DNA of 64,000 bases from Shewanella metallivivens. GTDB taxonomy: Bacteria; Pseudomonadota; Gammaproteobacteria; Enterobacterales; Shewanellaceae. Positions 33,525-42,404 of the stretch are shown in pieces. Below the pieces are notes generated by a model. The model was not told the DNA's origin. It was given only the letters and a program-made list of their open reading frames with translations, and did no database searches. Location of the stretch: positions 497,800 through 561,799 of the forward strand of contig NZ_JAQQPZ010000002.1 in the NCBI RefSeq assembly GCF_028750675.1. Reading direction: 5' to 3'. The position numbers and the translations under genes were made by a program. The number at the start of each line of letters is the position of its first letter. The stretch's first letter is position 1.

Positions 33525-35855
33525 CTAGCAATATTTAGACAGTGTTTTTAAAAGATTGTGTTTATTGACGGGCTTTGAGATGTAATCATCCATCCCTGCA
33601 TCTAAAAATCGATGTTTATCGCCTTCCATTGCGTTGGCGGTAAAAGCAATAATGGGTGTTGCAGATGATAAAGAGTTTGCGCGAATGCATTTTGAAGCGT
33701 TAATTCCATCCATTTTAGGCATATAGATATCCATTAAAATGATGTCATATTGGACTTTTTGTGCGGCTTTTACGGCTTCAACACCATTTTGAACAAAATC
33801 AACATGACAGTGAAGATTAGCAAACATTGCCTTCATAACTAGCTGATTTGTCATATCATCATCTGCCAATAATACCTTAACACTTTTAGATTTCACGTTC
33901 AGTTCATCGATAATAGCTTGTGAGTTAAATTCAATCGTATTTGCAAGCTTAAAAGGTAAATTAATGATAATTTTCGTGCCTAGTTGTTCTTCACTTTGTA
34001 TTGTTAATGTTCCGCCCATTAATTTAACTAAATTATTGCTAATGGCTAATCCCAATCCCGTTCCAGAATGCTGTTTATTCGCTGAACTATCTACTTGAGT
34101 AAAAGGTTCTAAAATATGCTGTAACATCGATTGTGGGATGCCAATACCTGTATCTTGAATAGTGATAACGACATTGGCATCAGTATCAGATATTATTTCA
34201 TAGTTTGTCTCTAAATAGACTTTGCCTTTGCTCGTAAACTTAATTGCATTAGAGAGAATATTGAGTACAAGTTGACGTAAGCGCCCATGGTCACCAAGTA
34301 AAGTTAAGTCTCTGTCTGGCAAGCTTTGCTCTAATGCCAAACCACTTGATTTAGCATTGGTCGACATTAATCGGCAGGCAGAATCTAAGGTTTCATTTAA
34401 ATTAAATTGCTCGGTGATCAGTTCTAACTTGCCTGCTTCAATTTTGCTGATATCTAATATGTCGTTTAAAATTTTTAATAAACTATTAGAAGACTCGAGC
34501 ATAGTAGACAGATAAAACTGTTGTTGAGTCGATAAAGTTTCATCTTCTAGCAACACATCGAGTAAACCCATGATGCCATTCAATGGTGTTCTGACTTCGT
34601 GACTCACGTTAGCTAAAAACTTTGATTTAACTAAATTAGCCATTTCTGCTTTTTGACGAGCTTCAATTAACTGCAGTTCATTGCGTTTTAAATCGGTAAT
34701 GTCGATATGAAACCCTACTATACCGCCATCACGCATCGGCCGTTCCACCATTTTTATCCAGCGGCCATCGGTGAGTTCTATAATTCGTTCAGGTGCATTT
34801 ATTCGAAGTTTATCGATATCGAGTAATTCAGGATCTTTAACTAATGCTCTCACTGTTTGATTATTGCTAAGATCTTTATAACGTGTCCCTTCTCGAATAA
34901 TGTCAGCTAATTCTGGGTATAACGAAATAAAGTTTTGGTTATAAACAGCCACTTTTTGTTGGTTATCAAAAATGATAAAACCATCTTCTAGAGCTTCTAT
35001 TGCATCCCTAAATCGACGTTCATTTCTGATTTGGTTAACTGATAAAATATGCAGAATCTTACTCAGGTTACCAGGCAACCGCAGTAAAAAATAAATCAAT
35101 ACTGCTAAACTGGATCCTGCCAATACAAACAAACCATAATGTATCCAAGAATCAATTAACACATCCGATTTACTTTGTTCAGTAATCAATTCTATGTGTG
35201 AAATACTGTGTAGGTTATCGGTGTAATAGGCCAAAAATAAACTTAATGTAAACACAACAGCACTCAAGCTAAATGCCACAGTCTTGTGACTCCAAATGGG
35301 TGCTTTGTTGGTGATGAGGTTAATAAAACCTTGTACAGAAGAATTTTGTTTGTCGATTTCAACTTCGACACTTTGTTGGGTAATAAGATTCTCGACAACT
35401 TTACCAAAATCTCGCAAATGCTGTTTGTCACTAAAACTAAATTCCCTTGGCTGAGTATCAATAATGCATAATGTGCCAATACGATGTCCCCCCGGTGTTT
35501 GTAAGGGAAACCCGGCATAAAATCGGATACGAGGATCATTAACGACCAAAGGATTATCCCTAAAACGAGGATCGCTTAAGGTATCTTCTACGACAAACAC
35601 TTCACTTGAGTGGATCGCATGGCCACAAAACGATTCAGCTCTTCCCGTCTCACACACATCTAAACCTTGAGAAGACTTAAACCATTGACGGTCCTTATCG
35701 ATTAGGCTAATTAAACAAATAGGGACATTAAAATATGTTTTAACAAAACGCGTCATATGATCAAATTGCTCTTCAGGAGCTGTATCAAGTAATTCAAGTT
35801 GTTGTAACGCTTTTAGCCTGCTGGCTTCATCATGTGTCTCTGTGGCCGGTTCCAT
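33525..35855 (-). CDS. Hybrid histidine kinase with GAF and PAS domains
   Basis: A 776-residue kinase. The N-terminus is a GAF domain (about 20-165, with DRQWFKSSQGL and ESFCGHAIH), followed by two membrane helices (about 195-215 and 240-262), a PAS domain (about 285-390), HisKA (NVSHEVRTPLNG), HATPase (DTGIGIPQ and [10 protein letters not shown]) and a receiver (VLLADDDMTNQLV, ILMDIYMPKMDG). There is no Hpt domain, so it needs an external one; the protein encoded at 31879 is the nearest. The GAF lies before the membrane helices and so is cytoplasmic. It is the last gene of the operon that starts at 39978. Confidence 0.9.
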   Translation of the reverse strand: MEPATETHDEASRLKALQQLELLDTAPEEQFDHMTRFVKTYFNVPICLISLIDKDRQWFKSSQGLDVCETGRAESFCGHAIHSSEVFVVEDTLSDPRFRDNPLVVNDPRIRFYAGFPLQTPGGHRIGTLCIIDTQPREFSFSDKQHLRDFGKVVENLITQQSVEVEIDKQNSSVQGFINLITNKAPIWSHKTVAFSLSAVVFTLSLFLAYYTDNLHSISHIELITEQSKSDVLIDSWIHYGLFVLAGSSLAVLIYFLLRLPGNLSKILHILSVNQIRNERRFRDAIEALEDGFIIFDNQQKVAVYNQNFISLYPELADIIREGTRYKDLSNNQTVRALVKDPELLDIDKLRINAPERIIELTDGRWIKMVERPMRDGGIVGFHIDITDLKRNELQLIEARQKAEMANLVKSKFLANVSHEVRTPLNGIMGLLDVLLEDETLSTQQQFYLSTMLESSNSLLKILNDILDISKIEAGKLELITEQFNLNETLDSACRLMSTNAKSSGLALEQSLPDRDLTLLGDHGRLRQLVLNILSNAIKFTSKGKVYLETNYEIISDTDANVVITIQDTGIGIPQSMLQHILEPFTQVDSSANKQHSGTGLGLAISNNLVKLMGGTLTIQSEEQLGTKIIINLPFKLANTIEFNSQAIIDELNVKSKSVKVLLADDDMTNQLVMKAMFANLHCHVDFVQNGVEAVKAAQKVQYDIILMDIYMPKMDGINASKCIRANSLSSATPIIAFTANAMEGDKHRFLDAGMDDYISKPVNKHNLLKTLSKYC

Positions 35856-35890
35856 ATGATTCCTTTTGAGATAGCATTAAAGGATGTTAA

Positions 35891-38338
35891 TTACAAATGA
35901 GCAAGTTGCTGTAAGGTATATTGTAATTTTTCTAATTTACTGCGTTTAACGTTATGACTTTGATTTAAATAACGCTCCAACAGATCGTATAACATGTCTC
36001 GATTAATCGGTTTAGCTAGATAATCGTTCATTCCAGCTTGGATAAACCGTTTTTTGTCACCGTGTATCGCATTGGCCGTTACCGCTACAATAGGGATTTG
36101 GCTATAAGATTGACGACTTGAACGGATTTTCTCTGTCGCTGTCACCCCGTCCATTACAGGCATTTGAATGTCCATCAGTATTAAATCTGTTTGATTTTCA
36201 ATTAAGAAATCTATTGCGGCTTGTCCATGGTTTACGCAATGGGTTTTACAACCCAATTGTGAAAGCATTTCACTTAACACCACTTGATTATTGATATTGT
36301 CTTCAACAATCAACACATGCTTATCATAATAAGCATCGCTCACAGTGCTCGGTAATACACTATTACACTGATGAACTAGATCAAGGTTAACAAGCGGGTC
36401 ATCAATGAGTTCCAGAGCCCAATTAAGGTGCGATAATTTAAATGGCCCATTAAGTAAAATTTCATTTTGGTTGTGATAACTAAAATCGTTAACTTTACCT
36501 GTTAAATTAATGCAGAACAGACACACTTGTCTTGTTATAAGTTGATTAACTTCATTAATATATTTTCTACATCCAGCCAACTGCATAGGATCGGTAAGCA
36601 GTAAGATATCAACATTATCGGCAATAGTTTTGGGCAGCTCAGAATGATGCAGAAACGATGAATAACTGAGTCCATAGTGTTGTAACATATTAAATACGGC
36701 TGGGTTCAAACTTGTGTGCGCTCCAATGACCCAACAATGTGAACGCTGACGTTGCTTAATGATGCTTGCTTTAGAATCACATACTCTAGGTTCCACCAAT
36801 AAAGGGATTTCAACCGTAAAAACACTGCCTTTGTTAATCGTTGAAACAACGTTGATATTTCCGCCCATTGCATCACATATTTGCCGGCAAATGGCTAAAC
36901 CTAAGCCACTCCCGCCATACTCCCGTGTAGATGAAGTATCAGACTGCACAAAAGCTTCAAACATATTACTTATTTTATCTTCAGCTATGCCGATGCCCGT
37001 GTCTTGCACCGCTAATTGTAAAATCATCTCTCCATTACGATTAAAAGAATCAACCTTAATGAGCACCTCACCTTCATGGGTAAACTTCACTGCATTCGCT
37101 AATAGGTTAATCAATATTTGTCTCAAACGCGCTTTATCCCCCATGATTGACAGGGGGACATTCGGCATGACATTTAACACAACAGATAGGCTTTTTTCTA
37201 ATGCTTCACCAGAAACAATATCAATGGCCTCTTCAATACAATTGTCTAATTTAAAAGGGTCATTAACTATGTTGATTTTACCGGCTTCAAAACGAGAATA
37301 CGTCAATACGTCATCTAATATGCTAAGCAATGCATCACTGCTGGTTCTGATCATTTCTGTAAAACGGCTTTGTTCACGCGTGAGACCGCTGTCTAATAAG
37401 ATGTCAGCAGAACCAATCACAGCATTTAATGGGGTACGAATTTCATGGCTAATATTCGCCATAAAGCGACTCTTGGCTTCGGACAACTGTTCAGCTTGTA
37501 ACTTAGCCTCTTTTAACGCAGTCAATGCCGCCCTGCTTTCAGTGATATCCGTTTGCACAGCAATAAAGTGACTAATGTTGCCGGTACTATCTACGACAGG
37601 ACTGGTATTGATATTTACCCAATATGGATCTCCTGCTTGGGTATAATTAACAATATCAATTTGAAAACAGCGCCCTTGTGCCAATGCATCTGACATCGAT
37701 TTAATGGCTGCTTTATCGCTTTGTTTACCTTGCAGAAGTTGCCCAGGTTTCTGGCCTATAATATCGTTAAGTAAATAGCCTGTTCTTTCTTCAAAGCTTT
37801 TATTTACCCATTCAACTCTCCCTTCTCTATCAGTAATAACCACTAGGTTTTGTGTATGGCTTGCAACGAGAGATAGGCGTTTTACGTAATTCTGTTGGTG
37901 TAATAACTGTGCTTGAATATCTTTATGCTGTTGGATTTCAAATAACGAACCGATGTAACCTCCGTTACCATCCTGCACTATCCGTAATTCGAACCAATGG
38001 TGCTGGCCATTTTTTAGGGCTAACTGCACTTCAATAATGGCAGGTTTTAGATGATTTTTATCGGCCAGCTTTTGCAAACTTACATCAAGCAATGCTTGAT
38101 GAGTTAACGAACGAATAAGGCTATAAAGGTTCATGTTGGCTAATGAATCACTGTCGTAGCCTAATCGAGTTTGCCACGCAGGATTGGTGAACGTAAATTC
38201 GAGGCGTTCATTACACTCGAAAATACATTCATCTAATAATTCGAGTAACTTAGTTTGACGCTTTTGTGCAAGAGACAGTTTTTCGACTAACGCATACTGG
38301 ATCTGTGTTTGCAGTTCATCATTAGGATCGGCCGCCAT
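35891..38338 (-). CDS. Soluble hybrid histidine kinase with two PAS domains
   Basis: An 815-residue kinase with no membrane segment. Order: N-terminal helix, PAS (about 40-150), PAS with C-terminal motif (about 160-280), HisKA ([15 protein letters not shown]), HATPase (DTGIGIAEDK, GSGLGLAICR), a degenerate receiver-like stretch (about 550-660; no clear Asp pocket), then a good receiver (VLIVEDNINNQVV, ILMDIQMPVMDG). It lacks Hpt. The second PAS ends with the family segment HFIAVQTDITE, often linked to redox or ligand sensing, but no cofactor can be assigned. It lies 35 bp before the next kinase gene and 19 bp after the hydrolase. Confidence 0.88.
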   Translation of the reverse strand: MAADPNDELQTQIQYALVEKLSLAQKRQTKLLELLDECIFECNERLEFTFTNPAWQTRLGYDSDSLANMNLYSLIRSLTHQALLDVSLQKLADKNHLKPAIIEVQLALKNGQHHWFELRIVQDGNGGYIGSLFEIQQHKDIQAQLLHQQNYVKRLSLVASHTQNLVVITDREGRVEWVNKSFEERTGYLLNDIIGQKPGQLLQGKQSDKAAIKSMSDALAQGRCFQIDIVNYTQAGDPYWVNINTSPVVDSTGNISHFIAVQTDITESRAALTALKEAKLQAEQLSEAKSRFMANISHEIRTPLNAVIGSADILLDSGLTREQSRFTEMIRTSSDALLSILDDVLTYSRFEAGKINIVNDPFKLDNCIEEAIDIVSGEALEKSLSVVLNVMPNVPLSIMGDKARLRQILINLLANAVKFTHEGEVLIKVDSFNRNGEMILQLAVQDTGIGIAEDKISNMFEAFVQSDTSSTREYGGSGLGLAICRQICDAMGGNINVVSTINKGSVFTVEIPLLVEPRVCDSKASIIKQRQRSHCWVIGAHTSLNPAVFNMLQHYGLSYSSFLHHSELPKTIADNVDILLLTDPMQLAGCRKYINEVNQLITRQVCLFCINLTGKVNDFSYHNQNEILLNGPFKLSHLNWALELIDDPLVNLDLVHQCNSVLPSTVSDAYYDKHVLIVEDNINNQVVLSEMLSQLGCKTHCVNHGQAAIDFLIENQTDLILMDIQMPVMDGVTATEKIRSSRQSYSQIPIVAVTANAIHGDKKRFIQAGMNDYLAKPINRDMLYDLLERYLNQSHNVKRSKLEKLQYTLQQLAHL

Positions 38339-38357
38339 GTGGAATATTCCTCGTTAA

Positions 38358-38948
38358 TTAGCGTAAATCTGTCGAACGACAAACCGTTGCATAAAGAGGA
38401 AACACCTCTTTGCAATAAAATGTTTGTTCGAATGGCGTTCTGCTTGATGTGCAATCATCTAAAATGGTGGTATTAAATCCAAGGTCAATTGCCGAGCGCG
38501 CAGTTGAATCAATACAAATAGATGTAACCGTGCCAGCTAGTACCACTTCTTCAACGCCAGCGTGTATTAATGTTTCAGCTAAAGCGGTGTTTGAAAACGC
38601 GTTAAGCCCACGCTTACCCGGTATCACTTTAATAAAATCATTAAATTCGTTAAGTTCTGGGATCACTTCAGCACCATAAGACCCCTCTTTAAAAGCCCCG
38701 ACTTCACTGATCACTTTTAATATACCTACAGGATTGTGCAATTCACTGTAATCAGTGGTAAAAAATATTGGCGTATTCACTACAATCCCAAAATCTCTTC
38801 CATGGTTACGTAATAAACTAATGGTGTTTTCAAGTACACCTGTTACTTTTGAAGACTGTTCAATAACACTGTGTAAAATGCCGTCTTTAGAGAAATAGTC
38901 ATTTTGATAACCAATTAATACCAAGGCTTTATTTGCTAGTTTAGTCAT
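38358..38948 (-). CDS. Isochorismatase-like cysteine hydrolase
   Basis: A 196-residue cytoplasmic hydrolase from the ATG at 38948, which has AAGGA about 9 nt upstream; the frame is open to 38987. The triad is visible: Asp in GYQNDYF, Lys in IPGKRGLNAF and Cys in TVTSICIDSTARSA. Members act on isochorismate, nicotinamide or similar amides, so the substrate is open. It sits inside a signalling operon between a response regulator and a hybrid kinase. That is not a metabolic setting; it may make or destroy a small signal sensed by the kinase. Confidence 0.85.
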   Translation of the reverse strand: MTKLANKALVLIGYQNDYFSKDGILHSVIEQSSKVTGVLENTISLLRNHGRDFGIVVNTPIFFTTDYSELHNPVGILKVISEVGAFKEGSYGAEVIPELNEFNDFIKVIPGKRGLNAFSNTALAETLIHAGVEEVVLAGTVTSICIDSTARSAIDLGFNTTILDDCTSSRTPFEQTFYCKEVFPLYATVCRSTDLR

Positions 38949-38988
38949 GTGAAATTGTCCTTTTATGATTGATTCCCTTTTAAACAAT

Positions 38989-39978
38989 TTATGCTTGCCA
39001 TTGAGTTAAAAAATGCTCGAGTGCTAGTTTTGTCACGGGCTTTTCAAGGTAATGTGTAATACCTTTACTAAAAAGCTGTGTAATTTCTTCAGGTTCAGTT
39101 AATCCTGTTAACGATACCTTCGGCGTTAATCGATTAACGCCGTCTTGCTCTATAAGTTGCTTAGCGACATCACTGCCATATAAACCCGGCATCCTTTCAT
39201 CTAATAAAAGCAGGTCGAACTGTTGTTGTTGTGCAAGCGCGAGTGCTCGCGTTCCATCATTTGCGGTAACCACTTTACAGCCTAATTTTTCTAACATGGC
39301 TTTTGTCGCAATTAAACTAGGAATGCTGTCATCAGCGATGAGAATACACAAAGGTTCAGGTGTGATTTTAGTGTCCATCATGTTGATAATGTCCGTATCA
39401 TAAAAAGGCCAAAATAATGTATTGGTGTCTGAAATATCAGTATTTGATACTTTGCTTATTTCGCAAAATTGGATTGTAGTGACATTTGCTGAAACAGGTA
39501 CATTCTTCACTATATCTTTAGCATCTATTAAAGAAATACACTGGTCGGCTTGCTCTATTGAAGATATAAAATTAACCATTGAATGCGATATCAATGACGC
39601 CATAATGGTGTTTATTTGGCTCGATGTTGCCTGCACCGCGATAGTGTGTGAAGGTAATTTAATTGCTTGCGAATAAGTCACTTTTTCTGGCGTTGTACAT
39701 TGCGCCGCAACCTCTTGGTTATCATCTGCAAATATTGACAACTCAAGATGTTTATTTTTATTAGTCACCACTACCACAAGTTGATGCTGTGCAACGTTCA
39801 ATGCTTGTTGAATCAGTTCATTTAATTGTTGGTGCATAAACGATGGGTTACATTGATAAACCACACTATAAAAACCTGTTTTATTAATCAGGCAGGGTGC
39901 GATTTTTTTATCATGTTGCCGCAGAATGTTCGCTAGCACACATTGGATAAATTCCAATAATTCAACTTTAATCTTCAT
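38989..39978 (-). CDS. Response regulator with degenerate kinase-like N-terminus
   Basis: A 329-residue protein from the ATG at 39978 (GAGGT about 6 nt upstream). The C-terminal about 120 residues are a receiver (CILIADDSIPSLI, LLLLDERMPGLYG, KPV motif). The N-terminal about 190 residues have no clear domain, but LNELIQQALNVAQHQLVVVV followed by LELSIFADD resembles a worn HATPase core (N-box and strand) without its G boxes. There is no output domain. It may be a phosphate sink, a competitor or an adaptor in the relay. It is the first gene of a four-gene operon under a sigma-54-type promoter. Confidence 0.75.
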   Translation of the reverse strand: MKIKVELLEFIQCVLANILRQHDKKIAPCLINKTGFYSVVYQCNPSFMHQQLNELIQQALNVAQHQLVVVVTNKNKHLELSIFADDNQEVAAQCTTPEKVTYSQAIKLPSHTIAVQATSSQINTIMASLISHSMVNFISSIEQADQCISLIDAKDIVKNVPVSANVTTIQFCEISKVSNTDISDTNTLFWPFYDTDIINMMDTKITPEPLCILIADDSIPSLIATKAMLEKLGCKVVTANDGTRALALAQQQQFDLLLLDERMPGLYGSDVAKQLIEQDGVNRLTPKVSLTGLTEPEEITQLFSKGITHYLEKPVTKLALEHFLTQWQA

Positions 39979-40012
39979 AGCGACCTCTGATGACAACAAC
40001 TCTATATTAATA

Positions 40013-40027
40013 GCAATTAATACGCCA
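40013..40027 (-). promoter_or_regulatory. Sigma-54-type promoter of regulator/hydrolase/kinase operon
   Basis: Minus-strand TGGCGTATTAATTGC has TGGC and TTGC at correct spacing but three changes in the -24 element. A start near 40001 fits the ATG at 39978. The weakest of the four matches; supported by the strong palindrome 126 bp upstream. Confidence 0.55.
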
Positions 40028-40114
40028 CAAAAGCGACCAACTTTAAATAATTGTTTTGTAAATACTATTTTATGCCTGCATCTTGTAAATCTCAGTGCAG
40101 CAGTGGTGTCGCAC

Positions 40115-40163
40115 TTTAAGACGCAATTTGAATTGCATTTTGCAAATCAAATTGCGTCTTAAA
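40115..40163. repeat. 49-bp near-perfect inverted repeat centred on the enhancer palindrome
   Basis: Two 23-bp arms with a single mismatch flank a 3-bp centre TTT. The inner part is the perfect TTGCATTTTGCAA at 40133-40145; the outer part is TTTAAGACGCAATTTG and its complement. Three other enhancer sites lack these outer arms. It lies between the end of the GGDEF-EAL gene and the operon starting at 39978. Confidence 0.8.
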
Positions 40164-40310
40164 ATGGATAACCAAGATTTGATCATATTAAGTATACAAA
40201 AGGCACCCGTTTTGTTTTTGGTCCTATTGATATCAACTGTAAAGTTACAATCTTGTGGGGTTCAGATGTCGAAATATGTGAGGAGTTATGACGCCGTTAT
40301 CGAGTGATTA

Positions 40311-42404
40311 TTACCATAATTGTTTTGCAGGCAACGCTTTACTGTACAAGTATCCTTGTATGTCATTACAGCCAAGGCTTTTGAGTATTTCAAATTGCTC
40401 GGTGTACTCTACGCCTTCGGCAATAGTAGTGAGCTCAAGGTTTATCGCTAATTGAATTATAGTACGAGCAATAGCAGTGTCTTTTTGATTAGTGACAATT
40501 TCATCAATAAACGATTTATCAATTTTTAAAGTATCTATTGGGAAATTTTTTAAATAATTTAAAGACGAGTAACCAGTACCAAAGTCATCAATGGCGAGTT
40601 TTACGCCTAACTCTTTTAATTTAACTAATAATAAAATTGCATCGTCTATATTTCGAATAATCGCAGATTCAGTAATTTCCAACTCAAGTAAATGCGGCGA
40701 AACCTGAGTGTGTTCTATAGCAAACTTCACATAGTCATAAATGTTTTCATCATTAAACTGTAAAGCCGATAGATTGACCGCCATACGTTTAAATTCAATG
40801 TGCTTGTTTTGCAAAATTTTGGCTTGTTTACAAGATTCAATTAGCACCCACTTCCCTATCTCAATAATTAAGCCACTGCTTTCTGCTACGGCCATAAAAT
40901 CAATTGGAGATAAAATGCCTTTTGTTGGGTGGTTCCAGCGTAAGAGTGCTTCGTAACCTACAATTTGAGAGGTCACGGCATTATATTGAGGTTGGTAATA
41001 AAGTTCTAATTGGTTACCGCATTGTATTGCTTCACGAAGTTCTGCTTCTGTTTGAAGCCGCATCATAAGTGATTGATGCTTTTCATGTGAAAACAATTGG
41101 TAGCCATTCTTACCATTGTTTTTTACTTCATACATGGCAGTGTCCGCATGTTGAAGTAATATATCTGCCGTTGTACCGTCGTCAGGGTAAAAAGAAATAC
41201 CAATACTGGCTGAAATAAACGTTTGTAAGCCTTGAATAAAATAAGGTTTACAGAGTGAGTCGATGATTCTCTGCGCAATAACTGCAACGCTGTCAAAATC
41301 AGCAAGATCAGATAAAATCAGCGTAAATTCATCACCACCGAGCCGAGCGATATGTTGTTCATTAAACATCGAACGCTCACCGACTGCTAAGGTGTCAGAG
41401 ACTCTGATGGAGTCTTTTATCCGCTGCGCCGCCTGGCACAATAACTCATCACCTGCTTTATGACCTAATGTGTCATTTATTTTTTTGAAATAGTCTAAAT
41501 CAATAAATAAAAGCGCTAATTTGGTGGTATGACGTTGTGCATTTGCAATCGCTAAATCTAACTGCATTAAAAATTTACGCCGATTAGGTAAGTCAGTTAA
41601 TGTGTCGTAAAAGGCGTAATAGCTTATTTCTTGTTCGGTTTTTTTACGCGTTGTAATGTCATGTAAAGTACCGTTAAGCCTAGGCTCACCAAAATCATAT
41701 GTAATATCTGTAACATCATGTACGGTTATCACCTCACCAGAGCTGTTCAATACACGGTATTCAATATCATAAGGCTGTTTAGTTTGTAGCGCATTTAATA
41801 CTGTCGTTCTTACAAACTCTCTGTCTTCTGGGTGAACAATTTCGATAAGATAGCCCATTGTCATTTCAACTTGCTTTGGTGCCACCCCCACCATGCGATA
41901 AACTTCATCAGAACAATCTAATGTTTCTGTTTTAAAGTCCCATTCCCAAGACCCTAAATGAGCAATGCTTTGTGCTTTAGCCAGTTTGTTTTTGCTTTTT
42001 CTTAATTCTTTTATGGTTTTATTCGCTTTTAGAACATATTGGATCCGATGGCTGAGCAGTGGCCATTTTACCGGTTTTGTCATAAAGTCTGTTGCACCCA
42101 CATCAAATGCTTTTTGGATGTCTTGGGGCTGATCTAATGCCGTAACCATAATAATTGCTACGTTTTCACCTTCTGGTAATGCACGAATAATTGAACAGCA
42201 TTCAAAACCATCCATATTTTCCATTGAGACATCAAGCAAAATAAGATCAGGAGAATAGCGCTTAAACTGAGCGATGGCCTCTTCACCATTACTTGCTTCG
42301 ATAATCGATGCTTCAGACAATGTTAATGCTTTACGCATCAGGATACGCATCACCGGATCATCATCCACTAACAATATTACCTCGCGAGCTGAAGATAATG
42401 CCAT
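40311..42404 (-). CDS. Response regulator with PAS, GGDEF and EAL domains
   Basis: A 697-residue cytoplasmic c-di-GMP enzyme. Order: receiver (about 8-125; LILLDVSMENMDG), PAS (about 145-260), GGDEF (about 270-430) with intact RLGGDEF, and EAL (about 450-695) with YEALLRW, NLSALQF, ELEITESAI, IDDFGTGYSSL and IAEGVEYTEQ. Both catalytic sites look complete, so the receiver may set the balance of synthesis and breakdown. Its start overlaps the stop of the hybrid kinase (TAATG), which is the likely phosphodonor. Last gene of the TonB/YfiR/kinase operon. Confidence 0.92.
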   Translation of the reverse strand: MALSSAREVILLVDDDPVMRILMRKALTLSEASIIEASNGEEAIAQFKRYSPDLILLDVSMENMDGFECCSIIRALPEGENVAIIMVTALDQPQDIQKAFDVGATDFMTKPVKWPLLSHRIQYVLKANKTIKELRKSKNKLAKAQSIAHLGSWEWDFKTETLDCSDEVYRMVGVAPKQVEMTMGYLIEIVHPEDREFVRTTVLNALQTKQPYDIEYRVLNSSGEVITVHDVTDITYDFGEPRLNGTLHDITTRKKTEQEISYYAFYDTLTDLPNRRKFLMQLDLAIANAQRHTTKLALLFIDLDYFKKINDTLGHKAGDELLCQAAQRIKDSIRVSDTLAVGERSMFNEQHIARLGGDEFTLILSDLADFDSVAVIAQRIIDSLCKPYFIQGLQTFISASIGISFYPDDGTTADILLQHADTAMYEVKNNGKNGYQLFSHEKHQSLMMRLQTEAELREAIQCGNQLELYYQPQYNAVTSQIVGYEALLRWNHPTKGILSPIDFMAVAESSGLIIEIGKWVLIESCKQAKILQNKHIEFKRMAVNLSALQFNDENIYDYVKFAIEHTQVSPHLLELEITESAIIRNIDDAILLLVKLKELGVKLAIDDFGTGYSSLNYLKNFPIDTLKIDKSFIDEIVTNQKDTAIARTIIQLAINLELTTIAEGVEYTEQFEILKSLGCNDIQGYLYSKALPAKQLW

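Noticed and set aside
36759-37571. A 270-residue plus-strand frame inside a hybrid kinase gene
   Set aside because: It is the antisense shadow of the HATPase and HisKA coding region; the minus-strand protein has full domain support.
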